In this document: one piece after another, positions 17,610 to 25,271 of the stretch
Position numbering within the stretch: position 1 is the stretch's first letter
Layout: every line of letters begins with the position of its first letter
IMG/VR virus record: IMGVR_UViG_3300046453_000134
Coordinates: 1 to 49,966 of that record
Strand: one strand, 5' to 3'
Source: a virus
DNA: 49,966 nt
The notes under the pieces: model-generated
Database searches by the model: none
What the model was told of the DNA's origin: nothing
What the model saw: the letters and a program-made list of their open reading frames with translations, nothing else
Made by a program: the position numbers and the translations under genes

Positions 17610-18185
17610 TTAAAATTTCAGACGTATATTTTCTTCAGCTTTTTTTGCCTTTAGATATTCATCAAGATCTTCTTGGGTTACTTTAGAAATATCAACATAA
17701 CTAAGCGAACCACTTTCCAGATCAATATTATATTTTTGAGATAAAAGCTTATTATAAAGCGATCTACTTGAACCAGTCTCAGAGTTTAAAAGCGTGCACA
17801 AACTACCAACAACCTCTAAGTCTACTTCTGATTGCTTCCCCTTTACAAAAGCTTTCAATTGCGCATCTCTAAATATATCTTGTGTTACTTCTCTAACAAA
17901 CTTTTTATATTTCGGACTATTATCTTCAGCAGCTAATTGAATAGTTTCAAAAGGTACAGTAGTATGCCACAATGATTTTCTTAGTTCACAAACAAAGACC
18001 AAGTCATTGGTTTTTAGATCTTTTGTTGCCTTATTTTTTATTAATTTATCTATTTTATAAGAGTTACTTTCATATTCCTTTGCATATTCATTTCTTTGGT
18101 ATTGCATATAAAAATAATTCCCAACTATATAAAGAATTGCAGAAAGAGCTAATACAAGAATTCCTATTAATATTTTATTAATCAT
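17610..18185 (-). CDS. Membrane-anchored hypothetical protein inserted between tail chaperones and tape measure
   Basis: A 191-residue protein with one N-terminal membrane helix (residues 4-27) and a hydrophilic, helical remainder that ends in a charged AKKAEENIRLKF tail. Predicted topology is a periplasmic domain on an inner-membrane anchor. It is distinctly more AT-rich than its neighbours and is followed by its own terminator. It interrupts the normally adjacent tail-chaperone and tape-measure genes, which marks it as a moron. No family recognised; superinfection exclusion at the membrane would fit but is only a guess. Confidence 0.6.
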   Translation of the reverse strand: MINKILIGILVLALSAILYIVGNYFYMQYQRNEYAKEYESNSYKIDKLIKNKATKDLKTNDLVFVCELRKSLWHTTVPFETIQLAAEDNSPKYKKFVREVTQDIFRDAQLKAFVKGKQSEVDLEVVGSLCTLLNSETGSSRSLYNKLLSQKYNIDLESGSLSYVDISKVTQEDLDEYLKAKKAEENIRLKF

Positions 18186-18261
18186 ATTTGATACCCTATA
18201 AAAGTATTAACAAAGATACCAAATTGACTATTTAATGTCTCTTAAAAAATCTTAGGCGGCC

Positions 18262-18537
18262 TTAACCGCCCTGAGGAAAATTACTTAAAACCTCAATTAA
18301 ATCGTCATCGTCTTCTGATTCACTATTAACTGGCTGACTTTCATCAATTCCCATAAAAGTTTCCAAAATACGGCAAAGCCGTTGCACCCCGATATTTGTG
18401 GGAGGGTTATTTTGCTGATACGCATTTAATGCTCTTAATCTAGGTAGATCCATTTCATTACGCACATAGTCATAATCTTTACCCATAGTCAGCACTAAAT
18501 GCGTGTACAGCTCCTCCCAGTTTATTCCCCCGAAGAT
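18262..18537 (-). CDS. Tail assembly chaperone T-part, expressed by -1 frameshift
   Basis: The -1 frame relative to the upstream chaperone gene is open from 18537 to 18262 and encodes INWEELYTHLVLTMGKDYDYV..., which is tail-chaperone-like well upstream of the first ATG (18495). A ribosome shifting back one base near 18525-18531 (G GGG GAA, before the stop at 18522) would make a fusion of about 193 residues, the lambda G/GT arrangement. The slippery site is not a canonical X-XXY-YYZ, so the exact slip point is uncertain. The C-terminus is acidic (ESEDDDD). The fusion would recruit tail tube protein to the tape measure. Confidence 0.65.
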   Translation of the reverse strand: MFGGINWEELYTHLVLTMGKDYDYVRNEMDLPRLRALNAYQQNNPPTNIGVQRLCRILETFMGIDESQPVNSESEDDDDLIEVLSNFPQGG

Positions 18538-18842
18538 TCACCTGCGGGTTTACCTGTACCTGTATATTCCAAGCCTGATGTTTTAGTTACCAGGGCTAAA
18601 ACTTCTTCCATGTTGGCCATATCTACAATTTCGTCAGCAACGTATTCACGGGTAATATCCGGGTAATTTCGCTTAAGACAAACATGGGCCATATCAATAA
18701 TTACCGAGACAGGAACATTATTTGATTTCAATTGTTCTTCAAATCGCTCAAGCGTACCCAATGGTGCTGGAGCAAAAATCCAAATCTGACCAGCAATTTC
18801 TTTACTATTACCACGTGGGTTATCAACTTGCTTAAATTGCAT
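18522..18842 (-). CDS. Tail assembly chaperone (G-like)
   Basis: A 106-residue protein between the tail tube and tape-measure genes, the fixed position of siphovirus tail assembly chaperones. It is helical (LGTLERFEEQLKSNNVPVSVIIDMAHVCLKRNYPDIT...) with a flexible Gly/Ser-rich end TGTGKPAGESSGE, over which the -1 frameshift into the T-part would occur. The protein coats the tape measure during tail assembly and is not found in the virion. It starts six bases after the tube gene. Confidence 0.8.
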   Translation of the reverse strand: MQFKQVDNPRGNSKEIAGQIWIFAPAPLGTLERFEEQLKSNNVPVSVIIDMAHVCLKRNYPDITREYVADEIVDMANMEEVLALVTKTSGLEYTGTGKPAGESSGE

Positions 18843-18848
18843 TTGGTA

Positions 18849-19616
18849 TTACTCCGATAAATCGATTTTGAAAACACGGTTAAGGTCATCAGCCATAGGT
18901 TGGAATTCAAACTCAGGAATGTCGTAATCATCCTGTTTTGAACTGAATCCAAGCTTATTACTGGTACAGCGATAGAAATTCATGTGCATAAATTTACCCT
19001 TGTAATCTCGCTGAAGATCCAAGGCAAATTCAGGTGTATAGCCCATATCTAAGTTAGATACGGTGATCGACTTACCACCTGCGACCGTTGCGGAATATCG
19101 GAAGCTAATAAAAACTATCTTCCCGACATCGGCAGTTGCAAAAGTATATGCACCTGTTGCGTTATCTACACTGTATTGCCCTGCCGTTGGTGCTGAAGCT
19201 ACACGCTTAAGTGGAATAGCCTTCCCATCTGTAACGCCTAAATCCTTAACAAAAGTGCCAGCATTTGGAACTACAGGTGTAACCAATCCGCCTGCTTGAA
19301 TAGTTTCACCATTGATGGTTTGGGATACCGTCTCGATTCCACCTTCAGCAACAACGCCACCGAAGAAAATAGAATTTAGCAATGTTCCGTTAATACGCCC
19401 AAACGATGCTTTACCTTTAATTGAGCCTTTACCACGTGCAGCATCTACGGCGAACTGTCCACGGCCAAAGAGTTCTTTTAAATCGAAACTAATATCGACA
19501 CCTACCGACTGTAATACCCCTACTTCTACAGGTGTGGGATTGCTAATCGGTTGCCCATAAACATCTTGAATCGGTGTAGCAAAGATCTTGCCGGCACCAA
19601 ATAAATATTGAGCCAT
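18849..19616 (-). CDS. Major tail tube protein
   Basis: A 255-residue beta-rich protein upstream of the tail chaperones, the standard place for the tube subunit. The N-terminus MAQYLFGAGKIFATPIQD and the phrase VEVGVLQSVGVDISFDLKELFGRGQFAVDAARGKG resemble tail tube proteins of DUF2184-capsid siphoviruses. Residues about 140-190 contain a small inserted beta domain (QYSVDNATGAYTFATADVGKIVFISF) of a kind common in phage surface loops. Hundreds of copies would stack into the tube. Confidence 0.8.
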   Translation of the reverse strand: MAQYLFGAGKIFATPIQDVYGQPISNPTPVEVGVLQSVGVDISFDLKELFGRGQFAVDAARGKGSIKGKASFGRINGTLLNSIFFGGVVAEGGIETVSQTINGETIQAGGLVTPVVPNAGTFVKDLGVTDGKAIPLKRVASAPTAGQYSVDNATGAYTFATADVGKIVFISFRYSATVAGGKSITVSNLDMGYTPEFALDLQRDYKGKFMHMNFYRCTSNKLGFSSKQDDYDIPEFEFQPMADDLNRVFKIDLSE

Positions 19617-19643
19617 TTATTTTGACCTCTCTAAAATGACAAA

Positions 19644-19660
19644 ACCGCCATCGAGGCGGT
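19644..19660 (-). terminator. Weak hairpin between tail terminator and tube genes
   Basis: ACCGCC/GGCGGT stem with five-base loop and only four T afterwards on the minus strand; likely weak or partial. Confidence 0.4.
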
Positions 19661-19678
19661 CATAAAATGAATGTTTTG

Positions 19679-20122
19679 TTAATTGGTGGTGATGATCCGG
19701 ATAGGGATAATTGCAATCGCCTGATCATCCAGCATGTTTTCTACTGCTTCATATACTTCGATTGTGCCCTCGATCCAGCAATGCTCGACCAAACCTCCTA
19801 AGGTTTGATATTCGCTAAATTCTGGATGGTCTGGCTGAATAGCTTCACGTACACGATCGATGAAAATATTCATCTGTGATGATGGAGGTTTAGCTCTATC
19901 AGCCTCATGGATATATAGATAGACCTCAGCAGCTAGTTCAACTTTTGAATCTAAACCATGTACCGGCACTTCTTGCTGATTGCCTTGTGTAATAAACATG
20001 GCTGGTCGCTCTTCAGCCAACACATTATTAAAATGACGTAAACGGCGACTGACCGTAATCAATCCCTCTACTCTTGTACTTAACCGATCAAACAACGCTT
20101 GATAGATTGCTTCGCTATCCAC
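19679..20122 (-). CDS. Tail terminator / tail completion protein
   Basis: A 147-residue alpha/beta protein (MDSEAIYQALFDRL at the N-terminus, IAIIPIRIITTN at the C-terminus) directly upstream of the tube gene, the position of tail terminators that cap the tube and join it to the head. The overall pattern of an N-terminal helix followed by strands fits the lambda U-like fold. It overlaps the preceding gene by eight bases. Assignment rests on position and size. Confidence 0.65.
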   Translation of the reverse strand: MDSEAIYQALFDRLSTRVEGLITVSRRLRHFNNVLAEERPAMFITQGNQQEVPVHGLDSKVELAAEVYLYIHEADRAKPPSSQMNIFIDRVREAIQPDHPEFSEYQTLGGLVEHCWIEGTIEVYEAVENMLDDQAIAIIPIRIITTN

Positions 20123-20597
20123 CTGCTAAACCTCGCTCAATTGCTGCATCAATATTTTTCGGCACAATCTTGGCCACCATATCTAAAGAATCACGCATGA
20201 AACGCAGTTCTCTAAAACGAACATTCCTTGAGTGAGCCTTCACATTGACTTGAACTGGTGAGATAGGTCGACCAAAAGCCTGTTTGATTGTTCGAAGATG
20301 AGCCTTAACGCCCATAGATCCATGTAAGCCAAACTCATGAGCAAAGGCATAAGGCACTAAAGCACCGCCAGCTCCTACCGTTCCCTCTATCGAATCCTTA
20401 TCCTCATCTACTTTAGATGAAACGGATCCACGCAAGCGGCCAGACTGAACTTTTAGCCGTTGGCCACTCAACATGTCTTCCTGAACAATACGCTGTAAGC
20501 GCAAAGTAAGTGCGTTTATCGTGCGTCTTATTTCAAACCTAACGCGATTATTCATCTCATCAAAGTTGACATGCTTATCAACACGATAATCACTCAT
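20115..20597 (-). CDS. HK97 gp10-like head-tail joining / tail completion protein
   Basis: A 160-residue basic protein. The phrases SGRLRGSVSSKV and VPYAFAHEFGLHG are hallmarks of HK97 gp10/virion-morphogenesis proteins, whose members complete the head-tail connector or tail top. Helical N-terminus, then a beta domain, then a basic tail. It is encoded between the connector-type genes and the tail terminator, overlapping the latter by eight bases. Confidence 0.75.
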   Translation of the reverse strand: MSDYRVDKHVNFDEMNNRVRFEIRRTINALTLRLQRIVQEDMLSGQRLKVQSGRLRGSVSSKVDEDKDSIEGTVGAGGALVPYAFAHEFGLHGSMGVKAHLRTIKQAFGRPISPVQVNVKAHSRNVRFRELRFMRDSLDMVAKIVPKNIDAAIERGLAGG

Positions 20598-20604
20598 AGC
20601 TTAA

Positions 20605-20796
20605 TTACTCTTTAGCGGAAGCTGTCGATTTCTTTAGCTCTACCACTTCGACAAAACGCTCAAAACCTAAGGGCTTTAAAATATGGATAATGTCATTATC
20701 AGATTCTAAAACACCGTTTTTGATATCAAGGTTCTGACCAGCAATAACGATTTTGGATGGCTTGTAACCTTCTGGTGCCTGATATTTAAAAGGCAT
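20605..20796 (-). CDS. Small hypothetical head-tail module protein
   Basis: A 63-residue protein starting MPFKYQAPEGYKPSKIVIAGQNLDIKNGVLESDN. It sits between the DUF4054 connector and gp10-like genes with near-zero spacing, so it belongs to the structural operon. The short beta-rich N-terminus and charged C-terminus suggest a small head-tail accessory or decoration protein. No family recognised. Confidence 0.6.
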   Translation of the reverse strand: MPFKYQAPEGYKPSKIVIAGQNLDIKNGVLESDNDIIHILKPLGFERFVEVVELKKSTASAKE

Positions 20797-20805
20797 GGGT
20801 CTCTC

Positions 20806-21189
20806 CTATACAACAAAAGCACCAACACCTAACCGGTTTGGGTTTGTGCCTTCATCATCGATTGGAATGGAATTTTTTAGCGCAAGGTAGCGCTGGCCAT
20901 ACATGCTGAGATCATAGAAAGCTTCCTTCGATGATCGTGAATAACTCACACTTTGGCCCGCAATTGTCATGCTCGAGGCGGTACCAAAAGCAGTACCATT
21001 GCCGCTAATGGTTCCAACTTTAAGAATATGTGCTGCATATAGACCTACAGCACGTTCCTTTAATGCACCAAACTCAATTTGAGATACAACCAAATCTGCT
21101 TCTTCTAATGCATCCTGAATCTTTGCATCAGACAAATTGACTAAACCCGTATCCGTAGAGAATTTCTGGCGAAACGTTTGTACGTCCAT
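20806..21189 (-). CDS. Head-tail connector, DUF4054 family
   Basis: A 127-residue protein with the DUF4054 pattern: an N-terminal helical bundle (FRQKFSTDTGLVNLSDAKIQDALEEADLVV) and a C-terminal stretch with SSKEAFYDLSMYGQRYLAL that conserves YG-RY. Members are first head-tail adaptors bound under the portal. It has the expected place downstream of the capsid gene. Confidence 0.8.
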   Translation of the reverse strand: MDVQTFRQKFSTDTGLVNLSDAKIQDALEEADLVVSQIEFGALKERAVGLYAAHILKVGTISGNGTAFGTASSMTIAGQSVSYSRSSKEAFYDLSMYGQRYLALKNSIPIDDEGTNPNRLGVGAFVV

Positions 21190-21198
21190 AGGTCCACC

Positions 21199-21573
21199 TT
21201 ATTCCTTAGCCTGATCTAACTTCGCCTGTAATTGCTCAAGTGTTTCATCATCACTGAACGTTACTTCAAGCTTTGTTAATTCAGCTTTCACGGCGGCCAA
21301 AGCAGCTTCATCTGCTTTAACATTATCACCTGCAGCATCATTCTGTTTTCCACCTTTACCACCACGGCCGCCTGTTTTACCTGCTGCTTTTGGTTCATCA
21401 TTTGGGATTTCCTGAACTTCAAGCTCACCTTTTTCTACAAGCGACTTAAAAGCCTTCCCTTTAGAAATACATGTGAGATCCGCAGCACTAACTTCCACAG
21501 TTTGCCCCAGACCGACTTGAATCCCATCAAAAGAAAAAGCGGCCTGAGAGCCGCTGTAAGTAATTTTTGGCAT
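21199..21573 (-). CDS. Hypothetical head-module protein with C-terminal HeH/LEM-like motif
   Basis: A 124-residue protein in three parts: a short beta-rich N-terminus, a Gly/Lys-rich linker (about residues 62-82) and a C-terminal helical segment LTKLEVTFSDDETLEQLQAKL that resembles the HeH/LEM fold found at the ends of phage structural proteins. It lies between capsid and connector genes. It may be a head accessory protein; the linker suggests the two ends work as separate modules. Confidence 0.6.
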   Translation of the reverse strand: MPKITYSGSQAAFSFDGIQVGLGQTVEVSAADLTCISKGKAFKSLVEKGELEVQEIPNDEPKAAGKTGGRGGKGGKQNDAAGDNVKADEAALAAVKAELTKLEVTFSDDETLEQLQAKLDQAKE

Positions 21574-21585
21574 GTTTAATTTTCC

Positions 21586-22566
21586 TTATTCAACATCGTA
21601 GTAGCGGAGAGAATCGACACGTTTTAAATAGACACCTTCATACATATAGTGTCCTGGTGTACGCATCACATAATTGATAGGTTGAGCTGCCAAGAATTCC
21701 AGTTCATTACAACGGAAAGTAATACAGCTTGGATCACGGCGATAAATAATGCTGCGGTCTGTACCACCTTCACCTTTACCCTCAAGCGTACTTTCAGAAG
21801 TAAACGTTAGTGTTTTACCTTGCATAGCAAAGGTGTTCTTTTCCTTAATATACTCAAGGAAAGTTTTACCTGCTGAGTCTGGAACGACACGACTTGCTAG
21901 AAGAGTGTATTTATTCTCTGGCATTACAAAAGTATCAGGCTGAACACTGCTATCAAACTTTGAAGCATTGGTAGCGCCTTTAATTGCCTTGTTAATGTCT
22001 GCAAGGACAGCTTCAATTGTAGCCGTTGCATAATCAACCGTGGAAGTAATGACCTCTACCCCTGTCTGGTTATAGAAACCAAGTAATCCTGTTTCAGGTT
22101 CACCAAACCATGCCACGTCACTCATATGGTTTTCATAGGCCAAACGAGCAGCAGCTACTTTGTCCGTCGTTAATTGGATACCAGCTTTTAATGCCGCTGC
22201 TGCATCAAAAATACTGATTTCATAACCAATAACACCCGGTTGTACGGTGAGTTTTACTTCATCGTAAACAACTTCTGCTAGTGGCACATCGTTGCCTAGA
22301 CCCGAGAAACGTTTACCACGTCCTACACCTTTCTTACGCTGTAAGACACTTGCGGATCCCATTACTGCGCCGTCTAATGACTCAATAGGCAAATATTTTG
22401 CATAAGCTTGAGCTTCGGCAAGCTGTGGTGTCATTTCATCAATTGATTCAAGTTTTAAAAGTAACTTGGCAAAGTTATCTAAATTGAATGCATCACCTAC
22501 AGCAGCTTGAACACCATGGGCTACAGCAGTTAAGCGAATTTTCATCCGTTCTAATTGTTTTGACAT
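21586..22566 (-). CDS. Major capsid protein, DUF2184 family
   Basis: A 326-residue protein with the HK97-fold capsid pattern of the DUF2184 family: a helical N-terminus, a central spine with GLLGFYNQTGVEV, and a C-terminus with FRCNELEFLAAQPINYVMRTPGHYMYEGVYLKRV. It is preceded by scaffold/protease and decoration genes and followed by connectors, the typical order. It starts four bases after the decoration gene stop. Confidence 0.85.
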   Translation of the reverse strand: MSKQLERMKIRLTAVAHGVQAAVGDAFNLDNFAKLLLKLESIDEMTPQLAEAQAYAKYLPIESLDGAVMGSASVLQRKKGVGRGKRFSGLGNDVPLAEVVYDEVKLTVQPGVIGYEISIFDAAAALKAGIQLTTDKVAAARLAYENHMSDVAWFGEPETGLLGFYNQTGVEVITSTVDYATATIEAVLADINKAIKGATNASKFDSSVQPDTFVMPENKYTLLASRVVPDSAGKTFLEYIKEKNTFAMQGKTLTFTSESTLEGKGEGGTDRSIIYRRDPSCITFRCNELEFLAAQPINYVMRTPGHYMYEGVYLKRVDSLRYYDVE

Positions 22567-22569
22567 TGT

Positions 22570-23040
22570 TTACGCTCCACGTAATCGAAGAATTGCTAAG
22601 CCATCTGGACCCGTAATAGTTTCCCATGAGGCATTAGGTAGTTCTGTCGAATCTAATGCTGCAGAAGAAAGTGATCCAAGCGGCGCTTGCGCTGTAGGGT
22701 TCGCGGTACGCACATACACCTTTGCGTTAATATCAATCACAGGTGCGGTTGGTTTCACCCAGATAGAACCAATTTGCATGATCGGTGCACAGTCTTTCGC
22801 TTGATAGGCTTCTTTACCTAAGGAGTTTTTTCCTGATTTACCGACGTGCTGTAAAACCACCACACCAAACTTTGTATTAGTAGCACCAGTTACCGCAGTA
22901 ACAGTCTTGCCATCAGTGGACTGAACCACCACTTCACCGTCACTTATCACGGTATTACCCGCGACTGGTAAAGATAAGATTTCTTCAGGCATGTGCAGAC
23001 GTGCACGCATACCCGGAATAGCTTGAGGGGTTAAAGACAT
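22570..23040 (-). CDS. Head decoration-like protein
   Basis: A 156-residue, Gly/Ala/Val-rich, beta-type protein (GEVVVQSTDGKTVTAVTGATNTKFGVVVLQHV). It lies between the scaffold/protease and the major capsid genes, the usual place for capsid decoration or head-stabilising proteins, and resembles phage structural proteins of the DUF2190-like type. Assignment rests on composition and position. Confidence 0.65.
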   Translation of the reverse strand: MSLTPQAIPGMRARLHMPEEILSLPVAGNTVISDGEVVVQSTDGKTVTAVTGATNTKFGVVVLQHVGKSGKNSLGKEAYQAKDCAPIMQIGSIWVKPTAPVIDINAKVYVRTANPTAQAPLGSLSSAALDSTELPNASWETITGPDGLAILRLRGA

Positions 23041-23058
23041 TCTCTTTTCTCCAGTTTC

Positions 23059-24255
23059 TTAGAAGCTTTGTTTCCACGCTTCTTTTTTGTTGTTAGGTTT
23101 AGGTTCCCCATCCTCTGGTTTGCCATCACCAGCTTTTATGTTTTGCTGCTGGTTAAGTGCGTCACCAACTGGATTTGAAGGATGAATACTTTTCAGAGCA
23201 GATAAGGCTCGGAATGCTGTATCAATCTGCTCAGGCTTCGCATCACCGACTGACACACTACCCAACACTGCCCCCACCAAGGCATCACCCGCTTTTGCAG
23301 CAAGCACATCACGCTTGATTTGCTCACAAGTGCAGCCTTCGGTTTTAACTGTTGGCACCAATGCTTTAGCATCGGCAATCACAGCAGCACGTTCTGTTGC
23401 AGCTTGTTCAAGCTTTTCTGGCGTCATCTGGTTCTTTTCCAGATCACCGACTTTTTGCTCAAGCGTAGTTTTATCGGTATGCAATTGATCTACGACCGCT
23501 TGAACGGCGTTCAATTCATCACCGATAGAAAATTGCTTATCACCGACTTTAAGTTTTGCAGCTTTTAAGTTATCGATTTGCTCTTGCTGGATCTTTAATG
23601 CATCAGCCAAAGGCTTGTTATCGCCAATGTCAAAACGCATACCGTTTACAATTACTTCCATTGTTTTCCCCTCTGGTAGAGTTTGCTTTTGGTCACCGAT
23701 ACGGCAATCACCACCACAGCGACCGTATTTAACAAGTGCTACGTGATTGCCAATAAAGTTAATAAATTTTGCTTGGTACACTGTGCCATCTGGCGCAGTA
23801 CCCTGTTCTAGAACTAATGTGGCTCCATAACCCAGCGACATTTCTAATCGCTCGTTGTTCTGGATTAAATCAATGCTGTCTTTATCTTTAATGAGCAGAT
23901 CACCCAATAGATATTCGCCTTCTTGGCGGACGTTCTCACAATAGCCAATGTGATAATCCTTCCAGTTAGCAGCATTAATTTCATTTTTGGGTGGGTGATA
24001 ATCAGTAGTGTCTACCCCATCCCAACTTTTGATAGCTTCTGGTTTAAAAAGCTCTTCTGCAGGTGTGTAGACGTTAATCGTCTGATCTGCTGAAAAGCCT
24101 TCTAAGTTTGGAAACTCATATGCATAGTACTGGCGTACCTGAGGTGCTTTACCCAAGCGAACGTTTACGCATTTCAAATAACCTTCCGGCGTAAATGAGC
24201 GTGTGGATTCACTTGGAGCAAAGTCACCTACCTTGAAGCGGTAAATGTTTTTCAT
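23059..24255 (-). CDS. Prohead protease/scaffold fusion, DUF2213 family
   Basis: A 398-residue protein. The first 200 residues match DUF2213, with DTTDYHPPKNEI and the NHVALVKYGRCGGDC segment that parallels the active-site strand of HK97-type prohead proteases. The C-terminal half (about 215-300) is a charged coiled coil (LKIQQEQIDNLKAAKL ... LEQKVGDLEKNQMTPEKL), typical of scaffold, followed by an Asn/Lys/Gly tail. It should build and then trim the procapsid interior. It lies upstream of decoration and capsid genes. Confidence 0.8.
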   Translation of the reverse strand: MKNIYRFKVGDFAPSESTRSFTPEGYLKCVNVRLGKAPQVRQYYAYEFPNLEGFSADQTINVYTPAEELFKPEAIKSWDGVDTTDYHPPKNEINAANWKDYHIGYCENVRQEGEYLLGDLLIKDKDSIDLIQNNERLEMSLGYGATLVLEQGTAPDGTVYQAKFINFIGNHVALVKYGRCGGDCRIGDQKQTLPEGKTMEVIVNGMRFDIGDNKPLADALKIQQEQIDNLKAAKLKVGDKQFSIGDELNAVQAVVDQLHTDKTTLEQKVGDLEKNQMTPEKLEQAATERAAVIADAKALVPTVKTEGCTCEQIKRDVLAAKAGDALVGAVLGSVSVGDAKPEQIDTAFRALSALKSIHPSNPVGDALNQQQNIKAGDGKPEDGEPKPNNKKEAWKQSF

Positions 24256-24270
24256 AAATGGCGCCCAATA

Positions 24271-24292
24271 AAAAACCCACCAATTGGTGGGT
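24271..24292 (-). terminator. Intrinsic terminator between the HNH-like accessory gene and the protease/scaffold gene
   Basis: ACCCACC/GGTGGGT stem, AATT loop, five-base T run on the minus strand. It directly precedes the scaffold gene and ends the inserted accessory gene. Confidence 0.75.
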
Positions 24293-24318
24293 AATTAACA
24301 ATCAAATAAATAAAGTGG

Positions 24319-25212
24319 TTAATCGCCTTTATTGTGTCTAGTCATACTTTTGTATGATCCTGTTCCTTTAATTTCTTCGTCATTTAGTTTATCTAAATCC
24401 TTTAAAATTTTACCATGCTGTATCTTACTTAACGATTCATAAGATTTTATTGCTTTAACATTAAGTCGATCAAAAGTGATAGCAATAATTTCTTCTGGAA
24501 TTTTCTTAACCTCACATAATTTAAATTCATTTATATTATGTAAGGCAGGCATATTCCAATCCTTACTATTATTAGTTAAATCACAAACAACTATTTGAAA
24601 TGGTAATTTAATATAAATAATGATCTTATCTATTTTTTCTTTCCCCCATACAATTAAGTCAGAACCTATAGATCTTTCATACTCATACCAGCCCCCTGTT
24701 GCTGAAGGCATAAAGTTTAATTTCTCCAATATATCTGGTTTTGCTGGAATAATGTAAATTGGAGAGTTTCCACCCTTTTTTTCAAAATCAGAAATATTAT
24801 TTATCCATTCTTTAAATATATTAGCTTTACTGGCAATAAATGAAACCTCATCGGGGTAATGATCTGATTTATCATCATAAATTAGATAGTTAACCAACTG
24901 CCTCCACACTAAGGTTAAGTAAAACACCTTATCCTCATCTGTAATTTTTAAAACATTTGGCATCTCTTTTCGATAATTTACAATCTTTTTAAATAGATGA
25001 TTTTGATAATTTTTCTCAGATTTTGAAAAATTATTTTCACATATACCACATAATAGTGGCTGTTTTAAGCCATCTTGTAATCTTTTATTAGGATTACTAA
25101 TTTCTCTTATATAGGGAGTAATTGCTGTTTCTTTTAACCAATCATAAAAAAACTTTGGGATAATATGAGAATGATTGATTGATTGTTTTTCTTCACAATA
25201 AGCACACTGCAT
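24319..25212 (-). CDS. Accessory protein with HNH-like zinc motifs inserted in the head module
   Basis: Start at ATG 25212 (about 298 residues); a longer frame from a TTG lacks a ribosome binding site. The first residues, MQCAYCEEKQ with NHSHIIPKFF about ten residues on, followed by LLCGICENNFS near 65-75, give CxxC...HxHIIPK...CxxCE, a zinc-binding HNH-like pattern seen in an uncharacterised family from bacteria and phages. The remainder is mixed alpha/beta. It is much more AT-rich than the flanking capsid genes, separates minor-head and scaffold genes that are usually adjacent, and has its own terminator: a moron, possibly nuclease or defence-related. Confidence 0.6.
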   Translation of the reverse strand: MQCAYCEEKQSINHSHIIPKFFYDWLKETAITPYIREISNPNKRLQDGLKQPLLCGICENNFSKSEKNYQNHLFKKIVNYRKEMPNVLKITDEDKVFYLTLVWRQLVNYLIYDDKSDHYPDEVSFIASKANIFKEWINNISDFEKKGGNSPIYIIPAKPDILEKLNFMPSATGGWYEYERSIGSDLIVWGKEKIDKIIIYIKLPFQIVVCDLTNNSKDWNMPALHNINEFKLCEVKKIPEEIIAITFDRLNVKAIKSYESLSKIQHGKILKDLDKLNDEEIKGTGSYKSMTRHNKGD

Positions 25213-25271
25213 TGTATTAATCACTTTTAAATTATATTTAAATAATAGAGACGTATTTATGGTTTTCAACC

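Noticed and set aside
21536-21557. Stem-loop AGCGGC/GCCGCT near the start of the 124-residue gene
   Set aside because: It lies within coding sequence at a gene start without a T run, so it is probably not a terminator.
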